Shown here one piece after another: positions 33,041 to 41,585 of a stretch of 64,000 nucleotides of DNA (position 1 is the first letter of the stretch; each line of letters begins with the position of its first letter). Both the position numbers and the translations under genes were made by a program. Origin of the DNA: Vampirovibrionales bacterium (GTDB lineage: Bacteria > Cyanobacteriota > Vampirovibrionia > Vampirovibrionales > Vampirovibrionaceae); assembly GCA_016712355.1 (NCBI GenBank), contig JADJRF010000005.1, positions 806,001 through 870,000 of the forward strand, given 5' to 3'. A model generated the notes under the pieces. That model did no database searches and was not told where the DNA came from. It saw nothing but the letters and a program-made list of their open reading frames with translations.

Positions 33041-35133
33041 GACGCCGCTGCCGCTGCGATTTTTTCGCGCCCGGCGGGCAAGTACTCCTGAGGCTTGTTC
33101 AGCCCAAACGTCTGGCGCAGGTAATGGCCTAGATTGCGTTTGAAATGAGCCGCTTCCTGGGCGTTTGTGGCTTTTCCCGGCCAGGCAGTCGCCAGACGCG
33201 TCGCCAGATCGTTGATGCGTCGATTGACGCAGGTCATCATCGCCCAGCGCGCGCGTTTGGCGGGGTCCTGACACAGCGCGTCCAGTTGCTGGCGATAGGC
33301 AGCCGCATCGCCCGCCATGGCCGCGCGCAGCACGTCATCAAAGCCGGGTAGGGCTTTTTCAATCGACAGCAGCGTGGGAAGCGTCGTGTTGTGCTTGAAA
33401 AGCGAATCGGATTGGCGCCACTGGGTTTTTTCGTAGACGCATTGGTCGAAAATCTTTAAAAACGTCGCCGGGTCGGCCAGTGCGCGTTGCGGGTCGCTTT
33501 CGGCGTCCGCTTCGGGCGGGGCCAGAAAGTAGCCGCGCATCAGGTTGGTGAGTTTGGCGTGGACATTACGGGCGTCTTCCCGTGACAGGGCTTGCTGACA
33601 CAGCGGTTTCAGCGGCTCGTCGCGCCCCTGCGAATGATGGCTCCACTGGGCGGCCTGCACCCAAGCGTCGAGCATGTCGTCAAAGACAAACTGAAGGAGT
33701 TGGTAGCGTTTCACTACGTCCATCTTCTGCGCCTGGCCGTTCTCCAGCAGGGGAGAAAGAGCGGCTGTGACCGCATCGTCGCAGGCGGCGGACTTCAAGT
33801 CAGGTTGCGAATAAACGGCGCGCATCAGTGCTAGCCACGACGATTGGCGCGTCTCATGCAGGCGCGCCATGCGGCCAAAGTCAATCAGCGACGCGGAAGG
33901 CGCTGACGACTCATCGGCGACGTCCGACAGAATGAGGTTGCCGCCATGGAAATCCAGATACTTATCGGGGGAGAGCAGGCTCATCATGATCAAATCCGGG
34001 GCGATCCGCTTGAGAAGCGTCTGCTTGAGTTGCGGCTGCTGGGCGTCGACCTGATTGAGGGTGCGCTCGCCAGCGTAGGACTGGACGATACCGTCTTCAC
34101 AGGAGGCGAAGACCGTGGGTACGCGCAGATCGCTTCCATTTTTCTGGAGCCAGCTTTCCACGCGCCGCGCCTTGTCCTGTTCGCCTTCAAGCTGGACCTC
34201 GTCCTGAAGCACGCGGATGGTGGCATTGGTTTCGCGCATCGCAGCCGCTTTATCTTTCACCTGGGTGAGCGCCTGATAATACAGGAAATCGCGTAGCGCC
34301 TCGATGGCGGGCGGCGCTGCGTCCGGACGTCGCGCCTTGATGACCACGCGCTCGCCGTGCGTCGTAGTGGCCAGAAACACTTGGGCGATGGACCCGACGC
34401 CTAGGGTTCTGTCGATTTGTTGAATGGGGTCTTGAGGTCGTTTTTGATTGAAGACGGCCTGAAGGCGTTTGAGAACCGGTTCATAGTCGCGCATGGGCAA
34501 GGCGGGCACTTGATCAAGCAATGGGCCGTAGAGCGTCATGATGCGCTCTTTGCGTCTGATCTCGCGCTGGCCCATCCAGCGAATCCCTTTAGACAGGATA
34601 TTATCGCCCACCACGTTTTGCAAAAACGTATCCATGGCGCGCAGTTTTTCAAGGGCTCCACGCGTCGATTCTACGCGCGCCTGCATAGCCTTGATGGCGG
34701 GTGGCCCCTTGAGCGTGATGATCATCCGCTCGCATGCGCCTGGCGCGCCAAAGCATTTATCGCGCCAATAGGCTTGCGACCATTTGTAGCGACGAATCGC
34801 GGTTTTGACGGAGGGAGGCAGATACTGATCGGCCTTTTTTTCGCCGCGCGACGCTTGCCACGCCATCCAGCGCCAACGGGCGAACTGGCCCACGGCGTTA
34901 AAGAAACCGTCTTTTAATGTGATTTTAGCCGCTTGCGCCTCAACGTCTTCCTCACACACGGACGGGGCCGCGATATCGGGAAAGACCTTGTTCAGGCTGT
35001 CAGCGCCATCCATACCCTCCGCGCCAGAATCGGCGTCTTTGCCAAAGCGCGGCCTCGGCGCGCCCAGCGCTCTTGGCGCATCGCTCACACTCTGCCAGGC
35101 AAGCGGCGGCGTGAATGCGCCCGTTGTGATCAT
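33037..35133 (-). CDS. Divergent ABC1/UbiB-type protein kinase-like protein
   Basis: 698 residues. Kinase-like landmarks: LGVGSIAQVFLA (residues about 244-255) in place of the Ala/Gly-rich ABC1 loop, VVIKARRP with Lys266, a Glu-rich helix around 312-318, LDFHGGNLIL (His396-Asn399) in place of the catalytic loop, and LIDFGRMARL (DFG at 418-420). About 240 residues before the kinase core and 270 after it match nothing I know, so it is longer and more diverged than normal UbiB/AarF (about 550). It has no transmembrane C-terminus and no signal peptide. Activity is uncertain. Confidence 0.72.
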   Translation of the reverse strand: MITTGAFTPPLAWQSVSDAPRALGAPRPRFGKDADSGAEGMDGADSLNKVFPDIAAPSVCEEDVEAQAAKITLKDGFFNAVGQFARWRWMAWQASRGEKKADQYLPPSVKTAIRRYKWSQAYWRDKCFGAPGACERMIITLKGPPAIKAMQARVESTRGALEKLRAMDTFLQNVVGDNILSKGIRWMGQREIRRKERIMTLYGPLLDQVPALPMRDYEPVLKRLQAVFNQKRPQDPIQQIDRTLGVGSIAQVFLATTTHGERVVIKARRPDAAPPAIEALRDFLYYQALTQVKDKAAAMRETNATIRVLQDEVQLEGEQDKARRVESWLQKNGSDLRVPTVFASCEDGIVQSYAGERTLNQVDAQQPQLKQTLLKRIAPDLIMMSLLSPDKYLDFHGGNLILSDVADESSAPSASLIDFGRMARLHETRQSSWLALMRAVYSQPDLKSAACDDAVTAALSPLLENGQAQKMDVVKRYQLLQFVFDDMLDAWVQAAQWSHHSQGRDEPLKPLCQQALSREDARNVHAKLTNLMRGYFLAPPEADAESDPQRALADPATFLKIFDQCVYEKTQWRQSDSLFKHNTTLPTLLSIEKALPGFDDVLRAAMAGDAAAYRQQLDALCQDPAKRARWAMMTCVNRRINDLATRLATAWPGKATNAQEAAHFKRNLGHYLRQTFGLNKPQEYLPAGREKIAAAAAS

Positions 35134-35303
35134 GATTGAAGGCTCTCCCCGGGGCTCGCTCGAAATCTTGAGGGCATCAAGGTCCCTCCAGTCAAAAAGA
35201 TGCGCGGTCCGCCGATTTTGGTTACAGATTGTAATGCGTTTGCGCGATAATACGCGCGTCGCATCGTTTTGCGGGCCTTTGGCGCTCGCCTTCGCCTGTT
35301 TTT

Positions 35304-36104
35304 ATGAGTGAACCGCTTGCTCTGCTGATTCTCGGCGCGTTGATTGGCGTGTTGTCCGGCCTGCTGGGCGTGGGCGGCGGGTTGATGATGATTCCTGCGT
35401 TGATGTATGGCCTGCCGCTGATGGGCTTTGCGGCTCTGGGCGTCAAGGCGGCGACGGCGGCTTCCGCCATGCAGGCGGTGGCAAGCGGCGTGTCTTCTTC
35501 ATGGGCCCACGCGCGGCGTAAGACGGTGCTGTGGGGGGTCGCCCTGCCTCTGGGCGCGGCGGCGCTGGGCGGCGGCTACTGGGGCGGCCTGTTATCGGGA
35601 CAACTCGATGATCGCTTCCTGAAATACCTGCTCGTTGCCGTGATCGCCATCGTAATGACGATGTTTGGCCGCAACAAGGCGCATCACGGAGAGCAAACGC
35701 CCTTAGTCCTGTCAGTGGGAGATGCGCTGCGCCTGCCGGAGCTTCCACGAGCAGCCCTGCTCGCGGTGGGCGTTGGCGTGTTGTCCGGCGTGCTGGGTAT
35801 CGGCGGGTCGCTGTTTTTAATTCCTATTATGACGATTCTGCTGCGCCTGCCGATGCGCAATGCCATTGGCGCGGGATCGGCGACCGTGCTGATGATTTCG
35901 GCGGCAGCCCTATTGGGCAAGTGGCAAGCCGATATCCTGCCCCTGCGCGAAGCCATGTTACTGACCGTCGGCGCGTTTTTTGGCGGCATGGCGGGCGCGC
36001 GTCTTACCAGCCGCGTATCGCCTATTGTTTTGAAGCGCCTGATGATGGCTTTGATGGGGCTGGCGCTGGCGCGGACCCTGACGGAACTGCTGCTGGGGAT
36101 TTAG
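35304..36104 (+). CDS. TauE/SafE-family permease
   Basis: 266 residues with seven to eight membrane segments and the internal duplication of the family. Each half starts with GVLSG-LLGVGGG or GVLSG-VLGIGGS followed by a Pro in the helix (MMIPALMYG, FLIPIMTIL). These are sulfite, sulfoacetate or related anion exporters; the substrate cannot be told. It stands alone between a reverse-strand kinase-like gene and rseP. Its last 83 bases overlap the 3' end of rseP on the other strand. Confidence 0.88.
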   Translation: MSEPLALLILGALIGVLSGLLGVGGGLMMIPALMYGLPLMGFAALGVKAATAASAMQAVASGVSSSWAHARRKTVLWGVALPLGAAALGGGYWGGLLSGQLDDRFLKYLLVAVIAIVMTMFGRNKAHHGEQTPLVLSVGDALRLPELPRAALLAVGVGVLSGVLGIGGSLFLIPIMTILLRLPMRNAIGAGSATVLMISAAALLGKWQADILPLREAMLLTVGAFFGGMAGARLTSRVSPIVLKRLMMALMGLALARTLTELLLGI

Positions 36105-37254
36105 ACGCGGCGGCGCCGACCGGGGCGGTCTGCGTCGCAGGCGGCGGTTCGCGCCGGAAATCTGATTTGCCCTGCGCAATTTTATAGAGGTCATGGCCCA
36201 GCAATAACACCATTAACCCCGCCAGCAGGAAAAATCCCGCCTGCGTAAAACCGGTCTGGATCTTCTTGCTCACCGGCGAGCCCTTCACCGCCTCGATGGC
36301 CTGGAACAGAATATGCCCGCCATCGAGCGCCGGAATGGGCAGAAGATTCATCACGGCCAGCATGGCGCTGATAATGGCCATCAGCAGAAAGCCGGTTTGC
36401 AGGCCTGTGTACTGGATCGCTTCTCCGCCCGCCTTGACGATGCCGACCGGGCCAGCAACGTCGTCCCAGTTGCCTTTACCACTGAAGATCTTGCCCAGAC
36501 CCGCAAAATTGCGCACGGTGATATCACCGAGAAAGGCCAGCGACTCGCCAGCGGCGGCGAGTGGATTTAAATAGCGCTGAGACCCGCCCCCTTCCATCCG
36601 GATACCGATCAATCCTTTTTCGTTGGGCGTGATCGTGAGCGTCACAGGCGGATTTTTTCCGCCTCTCAGGATCGAGAATGTCAGCGGTTTTTGGGCGTGG
36701 GCGCGAATCGTTTCCGTTACGAAATAGCTGCCGTCGTAACGTCGTGTCGACAGCGGCTTGCCATCGACCGCCGTAATGACGTCGCCGGGGCGCAGGCCCG
36801 CCTGCGCCGCTGGCATGTGCGCGCTCACGACTTCCTTGATGGCGACCGGCGCGTGCGGGGCGGGCAGGCCCCACATCATCGCGACAAAAATCATAATCAG
36901 CCAGGCCAGAATCGCATTGACCGCGATACCGGCGATGGCAATGGCGAAGCGCTGCGGCAGCGGACGATTCTCGAAGCGTTGCGGCGAATCCGGCGGAATC
37001 GGCGAATCCGGATTATCGTCAGGAAAGGCGACATAGCCGCCAAACAGCGCCAGATGCAGGCAGTATTCGATGTCCCCGATTTTTTTCGACCAGAGCGTCG
37101 GGCCCATTGGCAGCCCGAATCCGAAACGCTCGACGCGAACTCCGCAGCGCCGCGCGACCCACAGGTGGCCCAGTTCGTGCGCGATAATCAGCACGCTGAG
37201 CATGCCCAGCATAATCAGGACGGAAGCGACGGGATGAATAGCGGTCGGGGGCAT
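36022..37254 (-). CDS. rseP: Site-2 protease RseP (membrane zinc metalloprotease)
   Basis: 410 residues. It cuts transmembrane anti-sigma factors and remnant signal peptides inside the membrane. The zinc motif HELGH lies in the first helix (IIAHELGHLWVARRCGV) and the third ligand in LLPIPALDGGHILFQAIE near residue 310. One PDZ domain is between (AGLRPGDVITAVDGKPL, LTFSILRGGK). The C-terminal 45 residues are Ala/Pro/Ser-rich and cytoplasmic. The last 83 coding bases are also the end of the TauE gene on the other strand; this low-complexity tail may have arisen from stop-codon drift. Confidence 0.92.
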   Translation of the reverse strand: MPPTAIHPVASVLIMLGMLSVLIIAHELGHLWVARRCGVRVERFGFGLPMGPTLWSKKIGDIEYCLHLALFGGYVAFPDDNPDSPIPPDSPQRFENRPLPQRFAIAIAGIAVNAILAWLIMIFVAMMWGLPAPHAPVAIKEVVSAHMPAAQAGLRPGDVITAVDGKPLSTRRYDGSYFVTETIRAHAQKPLTFSILRGGKNPPVTLTITPNEKGLIGIRMEGGGSQRYLNPLAAAGESLAFLGDITVRNFAGLGKIFSGKGNWDDVAGPVGIVKAGGEAIQYTGLQTGFLLMAIISAMLAVMNLLPIPALDGGHILFQAIEAVKGSPVSKKIQTGFTQAGFFLLAGLMVLLLGHDLYKIAQGKSDFRREPPPATQTAPVGAAASKSPAAVPSGSAPAPAPSKPSSGASKQ

Positions 37255-37524
37255 TTGGACGCCCTTTCGGGTTATGGGGGACTCATGGGGCCCATTGTAA
37301 TACGAATCGGCGTTCCTCGCCGTCCCCTCATCACGGGATTAGAGCAAGCCCGCAGAATGATCGGCATGGGACCGTTTGCCATGCGCGCCCCTTGTCAGCG
37401 ATAATACCGCTGCGCCGCGCGCCTGTCCCGTGAATCCCGTGATAAAACGGCGCCCAGGCGGCGCGCGCCAGCCGTTAAAGCGATGGAAATCAACGCCATG
37501 GCGATCCTCTGAGGAGTCTGACTG
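37255..37524. other. Intergenic region after rseP start
   Basis: 270 bases with no supported gene before the small forward gene at 37525. I see no clear promoter hexamers, repeat or terminator. Confidence 0.3.
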
Positions 37525-37677
37525 ATGAGCGCGATTTCGCTTATGCCCAAGCCTTCTTATCCGCCCAGGCCGCAGAGGCAATATCCTCCCGCGCCCCCGC
37601 AGGGATATGCGCCGACGGCGAAAACGTCTCCAGCCCCTGCTCCCTCTAAGGGTTTGGCGCCTCGCCCGAAGGCGTAA
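37525..37677 (+). CDS. Small Pro-rich protein (50 residues)
   Basis: The ATG is preceded by GAGGAG at 37511-37516, 8 bases upstream, the best-placed ribosome site in this stretch. The product has many Pro, Tyr, Ala and Gln residues (YPPRPQRQYPPAPPQGY) and a basic end, with no helix or motif. The last 32 bases overlap the 3' end of the EF-hand-like gene on the other strand. It may be a short disordered protein; a chance frame is possible. Confidence 0.45.
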   Translation: MSAISLMPKPSYPPRPQRQYPPAPPQGYAPTAKTSPAPAPSKGLAPRPKA

Positions 37678-38974
37678 GCGCGGCGCTCACGCGCTGACGG
37701 ACGCGCGTTTCTACGTCGCCGATCGACAGGGAAGCGGCATGCCCGTCCAAAGCGGCCATTTCCCGAAAGCGGGCCGGGTCGCGCAGAAGCGCCAAGGCAT
37801 GCGTCTGCTCAGGCGTTTCTCCCGCTGTCTCCAATAATTGGCGGTAGCTCAGGCTGCCATGAGAGCGTAAAAAAGCCATGAGCGCCGTCAGATCCTCGAT
37901 CCCCATCGGCAGCGCGGCGCGATCGGGCGCCGCCCCGGGATGGGGCTGGCTCAAATCGCCCGCCATGGCAGACTGGCCGCCGACCGACGCCACCGGCCCC
38001 AATCTTAGATTGGCGGGCGGAAGAATTAATGCGGCGGCCCCCGATTCGGCGGAACGCGCGCCCGGCAGGTGATAAAAGGCCCAGTAGGCGCGCATCGCCG
38101 CCAGCGATAACTCATCGCGCGCGATATTGAGCGGCGCCAGGGTTGCCAGCGTCTGGGGCTGGCGTAATTGCTCAACCCAGGCTTTTTCGTGCGCCGACAA
38201 CGTGGTGACGGCGTTCAAATTCAGGCGTTGCAGGCCTTCTTGCGAAATGCCATGTCCAGCGGGGCCGGTCAAACGCATCAACGCGCCGGCGACCTCTCGA
38301 AAATCGCGCGTCGAATCGGGCATTGAGGCTGGAATCTGCGTCGCCGAGCGCAATTGGCTGATAACATCCGCATTCAACACGATCACATCCTGATCGGCGG
38401 ACGCGATCCAGATGTCCTGAAGCGACAGCGCCCCGCGATCGCCATCCAGCGAGGCCAGCGTCAGAAACAACCCTTTATCGCGCATCAGGGCTTTGGCGAC
38501 TTCCGCCTGTTCGCGGTTCATGGTCGCCAGATTCAGCGCGCGCAGGGCGTCGTAGGTCAGGCCCTGGCCGTTGGCGTCAAACGCGGCGAAGAATGCCATG
38601 AGCTTGTCGCGCGAAATGCGCTGCTCCAAATCGTAGAATTGAATGGCGCGCTGAAACAGGGCGCGGGTCTGATCACTCATCGGGGCCTGACTTAGATCCG
38701 AAGCGCGCACGGCGAGCGCAGGCGCAAAATTGGCTTGCGCCAACAGCCATAACGGCAATTGAGCCCGATCTGCGCCCAAAAACGCGGGATCGGCGCGCAG
38801 GGCGTTGGCGGCATACTGAAACAGCGCCAGCGTATAGGGCGAAATCGCCGTCTCTGCTGCAGGCGGCGGGGCCGACGGCGTTTGACCGAGCGCCAAAGCC
38901 GCCACGCGGGCATCGCGCAGCGGAAACGTCGCCGGATAATAGCGAACCGAAACCGACCGAACCGGATCCACCAT
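37646..38974 (-). CDS. EF-hand-like repeat protein
   Basis: 442 residues from ATG 38974. At least two degenerate EF-hand-like units are visible: FDANGQGLTYDALRAL followed by LASLDGDRGALSLQDIWIA, and a later helix-loop pattern GPAGHGISQEGLQRLNL. Spacing of roughly 100-115 residues suggests three or four repeats, mostly lacking full calcium loops. The N-terminal 40 residues (VRYYPATFPLRDARV) are basic, without a clear signal peptide. A perfect TATAAT sits 50 bases upstream. Related in style to the EF-hand gene at 3982-4764. Role unknown. Confidence 0.6.
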   Translation of the reverse strand: MVDPVRSVSVRYYPATFPLRDARVAALALGQTPSAPPPAAETAISPYTLALFQYAANALRADPAFLGADRAQLPLWLLAQANFAPALAVRASDLSQAPMSDQTRALFQRAIQFYDLEQRISRDKLMAFFAAFDANGQGLTYDALRALNLATMNREQAEVAKALMRDKGLFLTLASLDGDRGALSLQDIWIASADQDVIVLNADVISQLRSATQIPASMPDSTRDFREVAGALMRLTGPAGHGISQEGLQRLNLNAVTTLSAHEKAWVEQLRQPQTLATLAPLNIARDELSLAAMRAYWAFYHLPGARSAESGAAALILPPANLRLGPVASVGGQSAMAGDLSQPHPGAAPDRAALPMGIEDLTALMAFLRSHGSLSYRQLLETAGETPEQTHALALLRDPARFREMAALDGHAASLSIGDVETRVRQRVSAALTPSGEAPNP

Positions 38975-39023
38975 GAGCGTGCGCCTCGCTAGAAAAAGCC
39001 TGCGCCTGCATTGCGTGCGTTTT

Positions 39024-39029
39024 ATTATA
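39024..39029 (-). promoter_or_regulatory. Consensus -10 box for the EF-hand-like gene
   Basis: TATAAT on the reverse strand, 50 bases upstream of the ATG at 38974, without an obvious -35. Confidence 0.4.
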
Positions 39030-39118
39030 GCGCGCAACGGCCGGATTTTCTCTTGGCTGATGCGTGTGCGTGAATCGCCGCTTCTGTGCTTCAATAAGGC
39101 CGTCGCGCCCTTCGCCAG

Positions 39119-39931
39119 ATGATGGGAATGACGGACCGATTCGCGCTTCAAAAGAGATTCTGCCTAATCGAGATTTCGACTGTGGATACGACGCCTCCTG
39201 CAACGCCTTCTGAAGATCCTCGCGTTATTCGCAAGGGCGAGTACGCGCGCCATGGGGATTTTCACCGCAACCTCGATCCTAACTGGAGTTACTATCCTAT
39301 CTATGTGAATAAGCTGGAAGCGATTGATACGGCGTTGCGTCGCTATCACGCTGCGGACGATCAGATTCTGGATGCCGGGTGCGGCGAAGGGGTGCTGGTG
39401 GATCGCTATCGCCGCGAAGGCTGGCAGATTGTCGGGGTGGATAAAAACTACGCCAGCGAGTACGTCCGCGAAGGCAGCCTCACCGATTTGCCTTTCCCGG
39501 ACGCGGCGCTCGACACGGTGCTGTGTCTGGATGTTCTGGAGCACTTGCTCTATCCCGATCAAGACAGGGCGCTCGCCGAGATTGCCCGTGTGATGAAGCC
39601 TGGCGGCCTCTTGATTGTGTCGATTCCCAATCTGGCGCATTTTACGGCGCGACTCAAGATGCTGTTTCGCGGGCGCCTGCTGCGGACCGCCGCCCTGTCG
39701 CATCATCCCGGCGATCGGCCAGCGCTGGAATATCAGCAGCTGATTACGCGGCATCGCTTTGAGATTCTCGAACGCCATGGCATTTTCCCGACCGTGCCGC
39801 CGATTTATCGCTGGGTAATGCGCTATCCGGCGCGCTCAGCAGGCTTGCTGCGCTGGTTGCGCCGTCTGCCATTTCCGACTTACTGGCACTTCCAGGTGAT
39901 TTTCGTCTGCCGTTATGCCCCCACTCCCTGA
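39119..39931 (+). CDS. Class I SAM-dependent methyltransferase
   Basis: About 270 residues. Motif I is ILDAGCGEGVLVDRY, then VGVDKN (motif II with the acidic residue) and DTVLCLDVLEHL (motif IV), then EIARVMKPGGLLIVSIPN. This is the Methyltransf_11 type, acting on a small molecule or lipid-linked sugar; the substrate is unknown. The start is uncertain: ATG 39119 and 39128 or GTG 39182 all fit, and none has a good ribosome site. The end overlaps the start of murJ by 17 bases, so the two genes are translated together. Confidence 0.82.
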   Translation: MMGMTDRFALQKRFCLIEISTVDTTPPATPSEDPRVIRKGEYARHGDFHRNLDPNWSYYPIYVNKLEAIDTALRRYHAADDQILDAGCGEGVLVDRYRREGWQIVGVDKNYASEYVREGSLTDLPFPDAALDTVLCLDVLEHLLYPDQDRALAEIARVMKPGGLLIVSIPNLAHFTARLKMLFRGRLLRTAALSHHPGDRPALEYQQLITRHRFEILERHGIFPTVPPIYRWVMRYPARSAGLLRWLRRLPFPTYWHFQVIFVCRYAPTP

Positions 39932-41555
39932 CGCCGCGCCTGAAGCGCCTGCGCGCCGGGCCCCCAGCCTTCTGCGCGCCGCCGGACTGATCGCCGTAAT
40001 TACGGTGCTGGCCAAGCTGCTCGGGGCGTTGCGCGACTGGCAGATATTTCAGGCTTATGGCGCGTCGATAACGTCGGACGCCTATTTCGCCGCGGTGCAG
40101 ATTCCCTCGTTTGCCATCGTGTTGCTCGGCGGGTTGGGAGGCCCGTTCCATACCGCCATCGTGGGAGTTTTTTCACGGCTGATTGACGCTGGCGAGCGCC
40201 CCTCAACGCTGGCGCGGCAACTGGCCAGTACAGTGCTGACGCTGACAGGCGGCGCGTTCTCGCTGCTGTCGATTCTGGTGTTTTTCTACGCTGAGCCGCT
40301 CTTGCGCGCGCTGCTGCCCGGCGGAGATCCGGCGATGATCGCCATGGCTGCGACGCATCTGCGCATCATGGCGCCGGTGATGCTTCTGGGCGGGGTGATT
40401 GGGGTCTTTTACGGGCTGGTCAATGTGTATCACAGCTATGTCTGGCCATCGCTGTCTCCTGCGGCGCTCAATGTTGCGATGATTCTGGCCCTGATCGCAT
40501 TTCCGGAAGATCCTGCTCATGCCAACGGCAATTTGCTGGCGTGGGCGACGCTGGCGGGCGCCGTGTTTCAGGTGGCCCTGCAATTACCAGATTTTCTGCG
40601 CTTTGGGTTTACGCTGAAACCGTCTCTGGCCGCGTGGCGCTCAATTGAGCTTCGCCAGATTGGCGAAGTCTTGTTTCCGATGATGATTGGCGTAACGATT
40701 GGTCAATTAATGACCTATGTGGATATGCTCTTCGCCGCGCGACTCGCTGAAGGAGGCTGGTCTGCCGTTGTATTGAGCAATCGCCTGCTGCAATTGCCTA
40801 TCGGCGTGCTTCAAACAGCGTTTCTGGTTCCCGTGTTCCCCCGGTTTTCGCGCGCGGTGGCGGATCAGCGCTGGGACGACCTGCGCCGCGATTTCAGAAT
40901 GGGCGTCGTGTCGCTGTGGTTTATCAGCCTGCCCATTTTAACCTTGCTGTTGTTGCTGAGCGAGCCGGCGATTCGCGTGGCCTTTCAGCACGGGCGCTTT
41001 GACGCAGGCGACACGCGATTGGTGACGCTGGCGCTGGTGTTTCAGGCATTTCAAATGCTGCCGTATTTTGCGCGCGATACGTTAACGCGCGTATTTTACG
41101 CTTTTCAGGATTCTGTGACACCGATGCTCGTTGGCTTTCTGGCGATTGGGGTTAAATATCTGCTCAATGCGGCGCTGGTCTCGCACTACGGCATTGGCGG
41201 CATCACGCTGTCGACCACGCTGATCACGCTGTTGAATATGACCGTTCTGGCGATTGCGCTCAAGGGCCGTCATGGCGTGACATTAGGCGTTGCGGCCATG
41301 GCGCGATCGTTTGGCAAGCTAGCTATCGCGGCGGGCGTTACCGGGCTCGCGTTGTGGGCGCTGACAGACCCGTTGACGCGCTTTCTCATCGCGCGGGGCC
41401 TTCAGGGCGCGGGGGCGGATCTGACGCTGATGGCAGTCGTCTCGCTGGCAGGGGCCGCGCTGTATCTGGCGCTAACGTGGGCGCTGCGCGTACCGGAAGC
41501 GGACGCCCTGTTTGCGCGCGTGGGCCTGCGTCGTAACAGGCTCAACGACGCCTGA
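39915..41555 (+). CDS. murJ: Lipid II flippase MurJ
   Basis: 546 residues, a MATE/MVF-family membrane protein with about 14 helices that flips lipid II across the inner membrane for wall synthesis. The start region VITVLAKLLGALRDWQIFQAYGAS matches the MurJ opening, including the Arg that lines the cavity, and FGLVNVYHSYVWPSLSPAALN is the YHS-containing family segment in the first half. Later, ARDTLTRVFYAFQDSVTPM is highly characteristic. The N-terminus has a short Ala/Pro leader. Coupled to the methyltransferase gene by overlap. Confidence 0.93.
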   Translation: MPPLPDAAPEAPARRAPSLLRAAGLIAVITVLAKLLGALRDWQIFQAYGASITSDAYFAAVQIPSFAIVLLGGLGGPFHTAIVGVFSRLIDAGERPSTLARQLASTVLTLTGGAFSLLSILVFFYAEPLLRALLPGGDPAMIAMAATHLRIMAPVMLLGGVIGVFYGLVNVYHSYVWPSLSPAALNVAMILALIAFPEDPAHANGNLLAWATLAGAVFQVALQLPDFLRFGFTLKPSLAAWRSIELRQIGEVLFPMMIGVTIGQLMTYVDMLFAARLAEGGWSAVVLSNRLLQLPIGVLQTAFLVPVFPRFSRAVADQRWDDLRRDFRMGVVSLWFISLPILTLLLLLSEPAIRVAFQHGRFDAGDTRLVTLALVFQAFQMLPYFARDTLTRVFYAFQDSVTPMLVGFLAIGVKYLLNAALVSHYGIGGITLSTTLITLLNMTVLAIALKGRHGVTLGVAAMARSFGKLAIAAGVTGLALWALTDPLTRFLIARGLQGAGADLTLMAVVSLAGAALYLALTWALRVPEADALFARVGLRRNRLNDA

Positions 41556-41585
41556 CATAGACGAGCCCACTGCGTCCCAAACAAA

